Part shown: positions 42,903-50,751 of the stretch, piece by piece
Layout: the number at the start of each line of letters is the position of its first letter
Numbering within the stretch: position 1 is the stretch's first letter
NCBI GenBank assembly: GCA_019187495.1
Contig: JABAQN010000020.1
Coordinates: forward strand, 1-64,000
DNA length: 64,000 nt
Reading direction: 5' to 3'
Source: Steroidobacteraceae bacterium
GTDB taxonomy: Bacteria > Pseudomonadota > Gammaproteobacteria > Steroidobacterales > Steroidobacteraceae
The notes under the pieces: model-generated
What the model was told of the DNA's origin: nothing
The model's database searches: none
The model's input: only the letters and a program-made list of their open reading frames with translations
Position numbers and translations under genes: made by a program

Positions 42903-44099
42903 ATGGATTTCCGCTACACGCCGGACGAGCAACAGTTCCGCATGGAAGTGCGCCGCTTCATCGCCGAGCATTGCCCGGGCGAACTGAAGGGCTTCCACGA
43001 AATCCACGCCGGGCACGTCCATCTCGAGATGGCGGTGCTGAAGAAGATGGCCGCGAAGGGTTGGCTCGGCGCCGCCTTCCCGCGGGAGTACGGCGGGCTG
43101 GGCGGCGAACGCATGCCGATGGTCGAGTACATCCTGATCGATGAACTGCACCATGCGGATTTCGAAGGTATCGCGCTCACCATCACCTACATCATCGGCA
43201 TCATCGGCAACACGCTCCTGCAGGTGGGCTCCGCGGAGCTGAAGCAGGAGTTCCTGCCGCGCATGCTGAATGCCGAGCTGCGCTTCGCGATCGCGTACAG
43301 CGAGCCGGATTCGGGCAACGATGTCGCGAGCATCCGCACGCAGGCGGTGGACGACGGCGAGGATTTCCTGCTGAGCGGCCAGAAGCGCTTCATCACCTGC
43401 GCGGATTCCTCCGACTACATGTGGACGCTGGTGCGTTCGGAACGCGGTTCGGTGCGGCACAAGGGCCTCAGCATCGTGCTGATGAAGTCGACCCTGCCGG
43501 GCATCACGGTCCAGGTCTTCGAGATGATGAACGGGATCCAGACCTGCGAGGTTTACCTCGACTCCGTGCGGGTGCCGAAGCGCTATCTCGTCGGCGAGCG
43601 CGGCCAGGGCTGGAAGTACCTGATGGAAGCGCTGTCGCGCGAGCGCATGACCATGATCAACTTCAAGGCGGTGAGCGAGCCCTTCGAGCGCCTGGTGCAG
43701 TGGGCGCGCAGTGCCGACATCGATGGCCAGCGCGTCGCCGACGACCCGGTGGTGCGCCAGTCGCTCGCGAACATGCACGTGAAGATCGCGGGCGGCAAGA
43801 TGATGCAGCTCGTGGCCGGTGCGCGCGCCGCGAGGAAGGACTACATCCCGACGCTCGAAGCGTCCGCCTGCAAGATGTACCGCGCGATGCTGAGCTGGGA
43901 GAAGGCCAACCTCGCGCTCGACATCATGCGTTCGCACGGCCTGCTCGCCGCGGGCAGCCCGGATGCGCCGCTCGAAGGCTGGTGGGCGGCCGAGTATGGC
44001 TGGGCCGGCCACGAGCTCTCCGGCGGGGGCGGCATGGACCTCAATCGCAAGATCATCGCGCAGCAGGGCCTCGGGCTGCCGCGCTGGTCGAACGTCTGA
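42903..44099 (+). CDS. Acyl-CoA dehydrogenase (subunit A of a probable heteromer)
   Basis: FAD-dependent alpha,beta-desaturation of an acyl-CoA, 398 residues. Seen: PREYGGLGGERMPMVEYILIDEL, the FAD/CoA-binding IAYSEPDSGNDVASIRTQA, FITCADSSDYMW, RYLVGERGQGWKYLMEALSRER, and the C-terminal IIAQQGLGLPRW. It is immediately followed by a second, distinct ACAD gene (10 bp gap). Established for steroid catabolism: adjacent ACAD genes encode alpha2beta2 heterotetramers acting on bulky side-chain CoA thioesters. That arrangement is inferred here from gene order and the two proteins' divergence. Confidence 0.9.
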   Translation: MDFRYTPDEQQFRMEVRRFIAEHCPGELKGFHEIHAGHVHLEMAVLKKMAAKGWLGAAFPREYGGLGGERMPMVEYILIDELHHADFEGIALTITYIIGIIGNTLLQVGSAELKQEFLPRMLNAELRFAIAYSEPDSGNDVASIRTQAVDDGEDFLLSGQKRFITCADSSDYMWTLVRSERGSVRHKGLSIVLMKSTLPGITVQVFEMMNGIQTCEVYLDSVRVPKRYLVGERGQGWKYLMEALSRERMTMINFKAVSEPFERLVQWARSADIDGQRVADDPVVRQSLANMHVKIAGGKMMQLVAGARAARKDYIPTLEASACKMYRAMLSWEKANLALDIMRSHGLLAAGSPDAPLEGWWAAEYGWAGHELSGGGGMDLNRKIIAQQGLGLPRWSNV

Positions 44100-44109
44100 G
44101 GGGCGGGAC

Positions 44110-45288
44110 ATGGATATCCACCTGAGCGATGAACAGCAGATGCTGGTGGACAGCGCCCGCGAGTTCCTGCGCGACCACTGTCCGCTCGCGACCGTACGGC
44201 AATGGGAAAAGCTGCCGCACCGGTATCCGCCGGAACTCTGGCGGCAGATCGCCGGCATGGGCTGGGCCGGTATCGTCTACCCCGAGGCCCATGGCGGCAT
44301 GGGCCTCGGGAATCTCGACATGGCGCTCCTGATGCGGGAGATGGGGCGCGTGGCGCTGCCGAGCCCGATCCTGCCGACCGTGCTGCTCGCCGGCCGGTGC
44401 ATTCTCGAGGCCGGATCGGATGAACAGAAGGCGAAGCTGCTGCCGCGGATCATCGCCGGCGAGCTGCTGATGTCTTTCGCGTTCATGGAAGCGAGCGCCC
44501 AGCCGGACGCGGCGACCGTGCGGACCACCGCGGCAAGCGCTCAGGGCGGCTACGTGCTGAACGGCACCAAGCACTTCGTCGAATACGCCGAGCAGTCCGA
44601 ACTCATGCTGGTCGTCGCGCGATCCGGGGCGGGCGCGGCTGCGGAACAAGGGCTCACGCTGTTCCTCGTGGATGCCAAGGCGCCGGGGATCCGCTACGAG
44701 TCGCTCGAGACCCTCGCGCTGCAACCGCAGGCGCGGGTCGTGCTCGAGAACGTGCGCGTCGCAGCGGCTGATGTCATCGGCCGGGTCGGTGAAGCGTGGC
44801 CGGTGCTCGATCGCGTGATCCAGGCCGCCACGGCGATCCTGTGCGGTTATCTCAGCGGCATCGCGGAAGGCGCACACGAACTCGGTGTCAGCTACTCGAA
44901 GGAACGCGTGCAATATGGCCAGCCCATCGGCGCGTTCCAGGCGATCCAGAACTACCTGGCGACCACCTGGGCGAAGAACGTGATGGGCGAATACCTCGGG
45001 TACTACGCCGCGTGGCTGATCGACCAGGGCATCCCCGGTCGCGAGGCGGTCTCGACGGCGAAGGCGTTCGTCGGCTATTCGGCTGTCGAGTCGACGCAGC
45101 TCGCGACGCAGCTGCATGGAGGCCTTGGCGCGACCGTGGATGCGCGCACCACGCCGTTCCTGCGCTGGGCCAAGCAGCTGCAGCAGACGCTCGGCAACTG
45201 CCAGTATCACGAAAAGGTGATCGCCGCGGAGATCCTCGACAAGGACCCGCCGCGGCTCGACGAGAAATTTTCGATTGGCTTGACGTAG
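44110..45288 (+). CDS. Acyl-CoA dehydrogenase (subunit B of a probable heteromer)
   Basis: A second acyl-CoA dehydrogenase, 392 residues, starting MDIHLSDEQQMLVDSAREFL. Middle segments are VYPEAHGGMGLGNLDMALLMREM and LMSFAFMEASAQPD, where the usual FAD-binding T-E-P-x-x-G-S-D is degenerate. The C-terminal FAD/dimer segment QLHGGLGATVDARTTPFLRWAKQLQQ is intact. A degenerate half-site in one partner is typical of heteromeric steroid ACADs. The ATG at 44110 follows a GGGCGGGA ribosome site. Confidence 0.88.
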   Translation: MDIHLSDEQQMLVDSAREFLRDHCPLATVRQWEKLPHRYPPELWRQIAGMGWAGIVYPEAHGGMGLGNLDMALLMREMGRVALPSPILPTVLLAGRCILEAGSDEQKAKLLPRIIAGELLMSFAFMEASAQPDAATVRTTAASAQGGYVLNGTKHFVEYAEQSELMLVVARSGAGAAAEQGLTLFLVDAKAPGIRYESLETLALQPQARVVLENVRVAAADVIGRVGEAWPVLDRVIQAATAILCGYLSGIAEGAHELGVSYSKERVQYGQPIGAFQAIQNYLATTWAKNVMGEYLGYYAAWLIDQGIPGREAVSTAKAFVGYSAVESTQLATQLHGGLGATVDARTTPFLRWAKQLQQTLGNCQYHEKVIAAEILDKDPPRLDEKFSIGLT

Positions 45289-45297
45289 GAGAGCGCA

Positions 45298-45753
45298 ATG
45301 CCGTTGCCGCCGGTCGTGGACACCCTGTACGAAGATGTGCGCGTGGGAGACCGGATCCCCGAGATCCGCATCGGTCCATTGAGCCACACGCAGTTCATTT
45401 TCATCGCATCGTCGCACCACGACTGGTACCCGGGACATCACGACGTGGAGTACGCGCGCGCACAGGGTCTTCCCGACATTTTCATGAACGCCACCTGGCA
45501 GCATGGAATGTTCCAGCGCTTGCTCTGCGCCTGGGCCGGTCCCAATTCGATCCCGAGACGCATCAAGTACCGGATGGGGCGCCCGATCGTGCGCTTCGAC
45601 ACCGTGCACGCGCGTGGGCTGGTGACCGGCAAGCGCGTCGAGAACGGTGAGCCTCTCGTCGATCTCGACATCTGGCTCGACAAGCAGGATGCGGACAAGG
45701 TCGCGACGGGCAATGCCACCGTGGTGCTGCGTGCGCGCGGAGAAGTGGCATGA
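45298..45753 (+). CDS. MaoC-like hot-dog hydratase, catalytic subunit
   Basis: A 151-residue single hot-dog enoyl-CoA hydratase-type protein. It retains the hydratase-2 catalytic dyad in S-x-H-H-D42-W-Y-P-G-H47-H-D, matching D-x-N-P-x-H-x-D with Tyr for Asn. It overlaps the next MaoC gene (ATGA), so the two chains are made together. In steroid catabolism, ChsH1/ChsH2-type hydratases are heteromers in which only one hot-dog domain carries the catalytic pair. This gene would supply that domain. Confidence 0.85.
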   Translation: MPLPPVVDTLYEDVRVGDRIPEIRIGPLSHTQFIFIASSHHDWYPGHHDVEYARAQGLPDIFMNATWQHGMFQRLLCAWAGPNSIPRRIKYRMGRPIVRFDTVHARGLVTGKRVENGEPLVDLDIWLDKQDADKVATGNATVVLRARGEVA

Positions 45754-46325
45754 CGGCCCCGGTCCTCGAGACAGATCCCGCCGGCTACGTCTATCGCATC
45801 GGCACGGAAGAGGAAGGCATGCAATGGATCGGACGCGAGTCCGAGTCCGTCGAGCAGCCCTGGCCGATCGATGTGGAGCACATCGAGCATTTTGTGGAGG
45901 GCATCCAGGATCCGAACCCGCTCTACTGGAGCGAGGAGTTCGCTCGCAGGACCCGCTGGGGTGGCCGCATCGCGCCGTGGGGCGTGATCGTGCTCACCGC
46001 CGAGCATCGGGTATGGCGGCCCGAGTGGATGGAGCCACCGAGCCCCACCGGTACCTTTTTCATGAGCGTGCCGCTGCCCGGCAATCGCCTGCTCGCGACC
46101 GATTACGAAATCGAGTGCTTCGAGCCGCTGCGCCCCGGCGATCGCGTGTTCAAGAGCGAGAAGCTGATGGCCATCGCGCCGAAGACGTTTCGCGTCGGCG
46201 TCGGCCATCAGGTGACCGTCAAGGCCTCGTTCCGCAACCAGAAGGGCCAGCTCTGCATCACCGACAGCCGCACGGTGTTCCGCTACAAGTTCGGCACCGG
46301 GGCGGGCTACAGGCCCGCCGCCTGA
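45750..46325 (+). CDS. MaoC/FAS1-type hot-dog protein, probable non-catalytic hydratase subunit
   Basis: A 191-residue hot-dog protein (MaoC-like N-terminal dehydratase type). At the active-site motif it reads Q-D54-P-N-P-L-Y59-W-S, where the catalytic His is replaced by Tyr. It probably serves as structural or substrate-binding partner for the preceding MaoC protein, with which it overlaps (ATGA). Other conserved pieces are GRIAPWGVIVLTAEH and GDRVFKSEKLMAIAPKTFRVG. The pair, together with the downstream Ltp2-like and DUF35 proteins, resembles ChsH1-ChsH2 split into separate chains. Confidence 0.83.
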   Translation: MTAPVLETDPAGYVYRIGTEEEGMQWIGRESESVEQPWPIDVEHIEHFVEGIQDPNPLYWSEEFARRTRWGGRIAPWGVIVLTAEHRVWRPEWMEPPSPTGTFFMSVPLPGNRLLATDYEIECFEPLRPGDRVFKSEKLMAIAPKTFRVGVGHQVTVKASFRNQKGQLCITDSRTVFRYKFGTGAGYRPAA

Positions 46326-46338
46326 GCGGGCGACACGC

Positions 46339-47496
46339 ATGAGCCGCGCACTCCGGGGCAAGGCCGCCATCGTCGGCATCGGTGCGACCGGGTTTTCGGC
46401 GTACTCGGGACGCAGCGAACGGCGCCTCGCGGTCGAGGCCGTGCTGGCCGCGTTGCAGGATGCGGGCCTCGGGCCCGATGACATCGACGGTATCGTCAAC
46501 TCGGATTTCGACGACACGAACCAGGTCGATGTCGTGAATGCGCTCGGCCTGCGGGGCATCCGCTCCTTTGCAACCATTCCCCACGGGGGTGGTTCGCCCT
46601 GCGGCGCCGTCGCGCATGCGGCGATGATGGTGGCGAGCGGCGTCTGTGAATGCGTCGTCGGTTATCGCTCCCTCAACGAGCGTTCCGGGCATCGCTACGG
46701 CAGTGCCGACGCCGTGCCGGCATTTCCCTGGGTCTACGGGCTGCATGCGCCCTACGGGCTGATCGTGCCCGGGGAGTGGACCGCGCTGCATGTGCGCCGC
46801 CGGATGATCGAGTTCGGCGACACCCGCGAGCAATGGGCCACGGTGCCGGTGACCTTCCGCGCGAATGCCAATCGCAACCCGTGCGCGATGCTGCACGGGA
46901 AGACGCTGACGCGCGAGGATTATCTCGCCGCGCCGATCCTCGCCGAGCCGCTGTGCCGCTACGACTATTGCCTCGAAACGGACGGCGCGGTCGCCTGGCT
47001 CGTCACGTCGGCCGAGCGGGCACGATCGCTTGCCGCGACGCCGGCGTACATCCACACCGCCGTGCAGGCAACCGGCTTTCCCGTCTGGTACCAGAGCAAC
47101 TGGTATCGGGAGTCGCTCACCACGGGCGCCGAGGTCGTGGCCGCGGCAGGGCGGCTCTGGAAGGAAAGCGGCCTCTCGCCGCGCGACATCGATGTCGCGC
47201 AGATCTACGATCACTTCGCGCCGCTCGTCCTCACCTCGCTCGAGGACTATGGCTTCTGCGGCAAGGGAGAGGCGGCTTCATTCGTCGGCGACGGCCGCAT
47301 CGGGCTGGGTGGAGACCTGCCCCTCAACACGGCCGGGGGATTGTTGTCGGAGGGCTATATCCACGGCTGGAACCTGGTCCAGGAAGGCGTGCGCCAGATC
47401 CGCGGCACCTCGACCTCGCAGGTGAAGGATGTGCAGTTCTCGCTCGTCACGAGCTGCTGGGGTGCGCCGACGAGTGCGTTGATCCTCTCGAGGTGA
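46339..47496 (+). CDS. Thiolase-fold lipid-transfer protein/aldolase (Ltp2-like)
   Basis: Thiolase-superfamily protein of 385 residues in the SCP-x/Ltp2 group. It begins LRGKAAIVGIGATGFSAYSGRSERRLAVEAV. It has the loop HGGGSPCGAVAHAAMMVASG and a C-terminal QIYDHFAPLVLTSLEDYGFCGKGEA with the tyrosines used by Ltp2 aldolases, then LPLNTAGGLLSEGYIHG and SLVTSCWGAP. Ltp2 performs retro-aldol cleavage of a 3-hydroxyacyl-CoA, splitting off propionyl-CoA from steroid side chains in complex with a DUF35 domain. A DUF35 gene follows 7 bp later. A thiolase role is the alternative. Confidence 0.85.
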   Translation: MSRALRGKAAIVGIGATGFSAYSGRSERRLAVEAVLAALQDAGLGPDDIDGIVNSDFDDTNQVDVVNALGLRGIRSFATIPHGGGSPCGAVAHAAMMVASGVCECVVGYRSLNERSGHRYGSADAVPAFPWVYGLHAPYGLIVPGEWTALHVRRRMIEFGDTREQWATVPVTFRANANRNPCAMLHGKTLTREDYLAAPILAEPLCRYDYCLETDGAVAWLVTSAERARSLAATPAYIHTAVQATGFPVWYQSNWYRESLTTGAEVVAAAGRLWKESGLSPRDIDVAQIYDHFAPLVLTSLEDYGFCGKGEAASFVGDGRIGLGGDLPLNTAGGLLSEGYIHGWNLVQEGVRQIRGTSTSQVKDVQFSLVTSCWGAPTSALILSR

Positions 47497-47503
47497 GCGA
47501 CCG

Positions 47504-47920
47504 ATGACACAACCATTGCCGAACCTGCCGCGTCCCCTGCCAAGAATCGACCGGGAACACGCCGAATGGTGGGCGGCGCTGCGTCGCCATGAACTCCTGG
47601 TGCAGGAGTGCCCGCGCTGCAAGGCGCTCACTTTCCCGCCGGAGCCCGCCTGTCCCCGATGCCGATCCCTCGAGCGCGGCTGGCGACGTTCATCCGGCCG
47701 GGGCCGCGTGCTCAGCTGGGTCGTCGTGCACCGGCCTTCGCATCCGTGGTTTGCGGACAAGGTGCCGTATGCTGTCGTGCTCGTGCAAATGGAAGAGGGA
47801 TTTCGCGTGATCGGCCACATCGACGTCCCTATCGAGAAGCTGCGCGACGGCCTGCCGGTCGAGGCGGGATTCGAAGACGTCAACGACGAGGTGGCACTGA
47901 TCCGCTTCCGGGGAGCGTGA
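47504..47920 (+). CDS. DUF35 OB-fold/Zn-ribbon protein (acyl-CoA binding partner)
   Basis: A 138-residue protein with an N-terminal rubredoxin-like Zn ribbon (C36-x2-C39 ... C50-x2-C53) and a C-terminal OB fold (about 60-138; GRVLSWVVVHRPSHPWF, PYAVVLVQMEEGFRVIGHI). DUF35 proteins bind and complement thiolase-fold enzymes. In actinobacteria the DUF35 domain is fused to the MaoC subunit ChsH2 and activates Ltp2. Here it is a free protein directly after the Ltp2-like gene. Its stop overlaps the CoA-transferase ATG by one base. Confidence 0.9.
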   Translation: MTQPLPNLPRPLPRIDREHAEWWAALRRHELLVQECPRCKALTFPPEPACPRCRSLERGWRRSSGRGRVLSWVVVHRPSHPWFADKVPYAVVLVQMEEGFRVIGHIDVPIEKLRDGLPVEAGFEDVNDEVALIRFRGA

Positions 47921-50265
47921 TGTCCGAGTTGCAACGGCCCAGGGTTCTCGATCTCGGTGACGGCATCGCGGCGCCGTTCTGTGCGCGGTTACTCGCGGAT
48001 GGCGGCGCGCTGGTGACGAGGATCGCGGATCCTGCGCGCGAGGATCGCAGCGAAGGCAGCCACTCGCTCGGGATATTCCTCCACCAGGGCAAGCAACGAC
48101 TCGAACTCGATCTCGGCGGCAACGAAGGGCGTGAGGCGTTCAGGCGCCTCGCGGCCACCGCGGACGTCATCGTCGAATCAATGCGCCCCGGCACGATGGA
48201 GGCACTCGGCCTCGGCTACGAAACGCTGGCCGCAGAGAACCCGGGGATCGTCCTCGTGTCGATCACGGAATTCGGGCAGACCGGGCCGTACCGGCACCAC
48301 GCCGCGGATCACCTGACCATCTCGGCGCTCGGCGGCTGGGCTTATACCTTCGGTGACACGGGGCGCGAGCCGCTGCAGGTGGGCTTTCCGGTGATGTACT
48401 ACATGGCGGGCCTCTACGGCGCCATCGGCGCGCTCGCGGCGCTGCGGGGGCGGCGCGTGGATGGCCGGGGACAGCACGTCGACGTCTCCGCACACGAAGC
48501 CTGCCTCAACATGCTCTCCTACCCGCAGGTGCTCGAGCAGTTCGGCTGCCCGCCGCTGCGCAGGAATTTCTCCGCATCGCTGCAGACCTTCTACGTCGAG
48601 ACCCGCGACGGCTGGATCGCCCTCAATCATCTTTCGCCGGGCCAATGGGAAAGCACCTGCATCCTGCTCGGGCTGCCGCACCTTGCCGCCGATCCCACGC
48701 TGCTTTCCGACATGGAGAGAAAGCGCGCGATCGTGCCGGAATTCATGGCCGCCGCGAACGCATGGGCGAAGGACAAGACGCAGATGGAGGCCTTCTACGC
48801 CGCCCAGCAACTGCAGATCCCGGCCGGCATTCCGTTCGCTCCGCAGGAGCTGATCGACTGCGACCAGCTGCTCGCCCGGGAATTCATGACCGCGAGCGAG
48901 CAGCCGGGATCGGGTGAGCTCCTGCAGCCGCGCGCCCCGATTCCCGCCGGTGCGCTGGGCAGGATCGGCTCCGCTACGGCGCCGAGGGCGCGCCAGCGTG
49001 TACCGCCGCACGCCGCGACGCGCACCTCACCGGAGCGCAAGGAGTTGCTGGCGGGCATTCGCATCGCCGATCTCACGCACTATCGTTCGGGCCCGACCGG
49101 CACTTCGCTGCTGGGCGCCCTCGGGGCGGACGTGATCAAGATCGAGGCGGTGCAGCGCGCCGACGGCTTCCGTTTCTTCAATACCGCCAAGCCGGGCGAT
49201 CCGCGGTTCTACGAGATGGGCTCGTATTTCAATGCGAGCAACACCAACAAGCGGGGCATCACGCTCGACCTGAATGCGTCGCGCGGCAAGGAATTGTTCG
49301 AGCAGCTCGTCACGCAGAGCGATGTCGTGATCGAGAATTTCTCGCCGCGCGTGATGGGCAATCTCGGCTTCTCCTACGCGCAACTGCAGGCGATCAATCC
49401 CGGGATCATCATGATCTCGATGTCCTGCTTCGGGCACACGGGCCCGTGGCGCGACTTCGTCGGCTTCGGCTACGTGTTCGACCAGATCGGCGGTGCCGCG
49501 GCGGTTTCCGGCTACGAAGGCGGGCCGCCGACCCACATGATGGCGGCGTCCGACGTGACCTCGGGCATCATGGCCGTATATGCCGCACTGCTCGCGCTCG
49601 AGGAACGTGAGCGCACGGGGCAGGGGCAATTCATCGACCTGTCGCAGGTGGAATCGCTCGCGTTCCTGCTGGGGCCGGAAATCATCGAGTATCAGCTCTC
49701 AGGCGCGCAGCCGCCGCGCCGCGGCAATCATCATCCGCTCTTCTCGCCGCACAACGTCTTTCCATGCCGGGGTGAGGACGAATGGGTCAGCATTTCCGTC
49801 GAGACCGCGGAACAATGGTCCGCACTCGCGAACGCGCTGGGCAGGCCGGACTGGCTTCGCGACGAGCGCTACGCCACTGCGCAGGCGCGCAAACGCCATG
49901 AAGAGTCGCTCGAGCGGGAAATCGCCGCATGGACCCGGAACCGGGACAAGCGCGAGGTCATGTGGCAATTGCAGGCCGTCGGCATTGCCGCGGGCGCCGT
50001 GCTGAAACCGATGGAGCTGCTCGACGATCCGCAATTCGAAGCGCGAGGCATGCACCAGCGGCTCGCGCGGGCGTTCGCGGGCGAGCATCGCTATCCGGGG
50101 TTTCCGCTCCGTTTCTCGGCGGCGGTTTGCGAGCAGCGCCGCGCCGCGCCGACGCTCGGGCAGCACAACGCGGAAGTGCTGTCCGGACTGCTCGGCGTGA
50201 CAGCGGAAGAACTCGAGGCGCTCACGAAGGCCGGAGTCATCGGCGATCGACTTCGAAGGGCGTAA
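47920..50265 (+). CDS. Tandem (double-length) CaiB/BaiF class III CoA-transferase
   Basis: Moves CoA between acyl thioesters and free acids. At 781 residues it contains two complete CaiB/BaiF halves (about 1-375 and 385-781) rather than the usual one of about 400. The first half has VLDLGDGIAAPFCARLLADGG, but the expected nucleophilic Asp in V-G-x-P-V-x-D is Tyr160 (VGFPVMYY). The second half keeps it as D545 in MAASDVTSG and has a normal RGITLDL motif. So one functional site per chain is likely. The ATG at 47920 overlaps the DUF35 stop. It ends 12 bp from a convergent gene. Confidence 0.88.
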   Translation: MSELQRPRVLDLGDGIAAPFCARLLADGGALVTRIADPAREDRSEGSHSLGIFLHQGKQRLELDLGGNEGREAFRRLAATADVIVESMRPGTMEALGLGYETLAAENPGIVLVSITEFGQTGPYRHHAADHLTISALGGWAYTFGDTGREPLQVGFPVMYYMAGLYGAIGALAALRGRRVDGRGQHVDVSAHEACLNMLSYPQVLEQFGCPPLRRNFSASLQTFYVETRDGWIALNHLSPGQWESTCILLGLPHLAADPTLLSDMERKRAIVPEFMAAANAWAKDKTQMEAFYAAQQLQIPAGIPFAPQELIDCDQLLAREFMTASEQPGSGELLQPRAPIPAGALGRIGSATAPRARQRVPPHAATRTSPERKELLAGIRIADLTHYRSGPTGTSLLGALGADVIKIEAVQRADGFRFFNTAKPGDPRFYEMGSYFNASNTNKRGITLDLNASRGKELFEQLVTQSDVVIENFSPRVMGNLGFSYAQLQAINPGIIMISMSCFGHTGPWRDFVGFGYVFDQIGGAAAVSGYEGGPPTHMMAASDVTSGIMAVYAALLALEERERTGQGQFIDLSQVESLAFLLGPEIIEYQLSGAQPPRRGNHHPLFSPHNVFPCRGEDEWVSISVETAEQWSALANALGRPDWLRDERYATAQARKRHEESLEREIAAWTRNRDKREVMWQLQAVGIAAGAVLKPMELLDDPQFEARGMHQRLARAFAGEHRYPGFPLRFSAAVCEQRRAAPTLGQHNAEVLSGLLGVTAEELEALTKAGVIGDRLRRA

Positions 50266-50277
50266 GCCGCGCGAAAG

Positions 50278-50721
50278 CTACTCGGCGAAGGTTCGGTACA
50301 CCTGCCCCGACGGCGGTTGCGGGTTCAGGAACGTGCAGCGGTAGTTGCGCCGCCGGAAACGCCAGCCCGCGGGCTCCTTCACCAGTTCGTCGAAATAGGT
50401 GCCCATCATCTCGAGGCCGGCGCCGTCCGCGAAGCGGCACACTTCGTGGATGGTGGAGCGCGCGCTCGCCGTGTTGCCCTGCACGTTCACGATGATGGCG
50501 TGGGGGGTCTGTACCACGTACTGCGAGGGCTGCATTTTCTCGCGCAGCAAGGCGACGATCTGCCGGCGGCCCTGGACGGTGAAGCTGAGCGGTTCACCGA
50601 CATCCCACACCGCATCCTCCGTGAACAGCGCTTCGAGTGCGGCCCAGTCGTGGTTGTTCGTGCCGTCGCTCCAGCGCTCGACGAGTTCGCGGATGGCCAT
50701 GCGGTCTTCCAGGTCTGACAT
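50278..50721 (-). CDS. SnoaL/NTF2-like protein
   Basis: A 147-residue cone-fold protein of the nuclear-transport-factor-2/SnoaL group: DRMAIRELVERWSDGTNNHDWAALEALFTEDAVWDV, GRRQIVALLREKM, then beta strands ending GWRFRRRNYRCTFLNP. Members include ketosteroid isomerases, polyketide cyclases and ring-hydroxylating beta subunits. The isomerase catalytic pattern is not obvious, so activity is open. The start at 50721 has GGGGGAG eight bases upstream. It is the last of a three-gene minus-strand unit with the monooxygenase and esterase. Confidence 0.8.
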   Translation of the reverse strand: MSDLEDRMAIRELVERWSDGTNNHDWAALEALFTEDAVWDVGEPLSFTVQGRRQIVALLREKMQPSQYVVQTPHAIIVNVQGNTASARSTIHEVCRFADGAGLEMMGTYFDELVKEPAGWRFRRRNYRCTFLNPQPPSGQVYRTFAE

Positions 50722-50751
50722 GCGGACTGCTCCCCCTGCGCGGCTGCGCAC

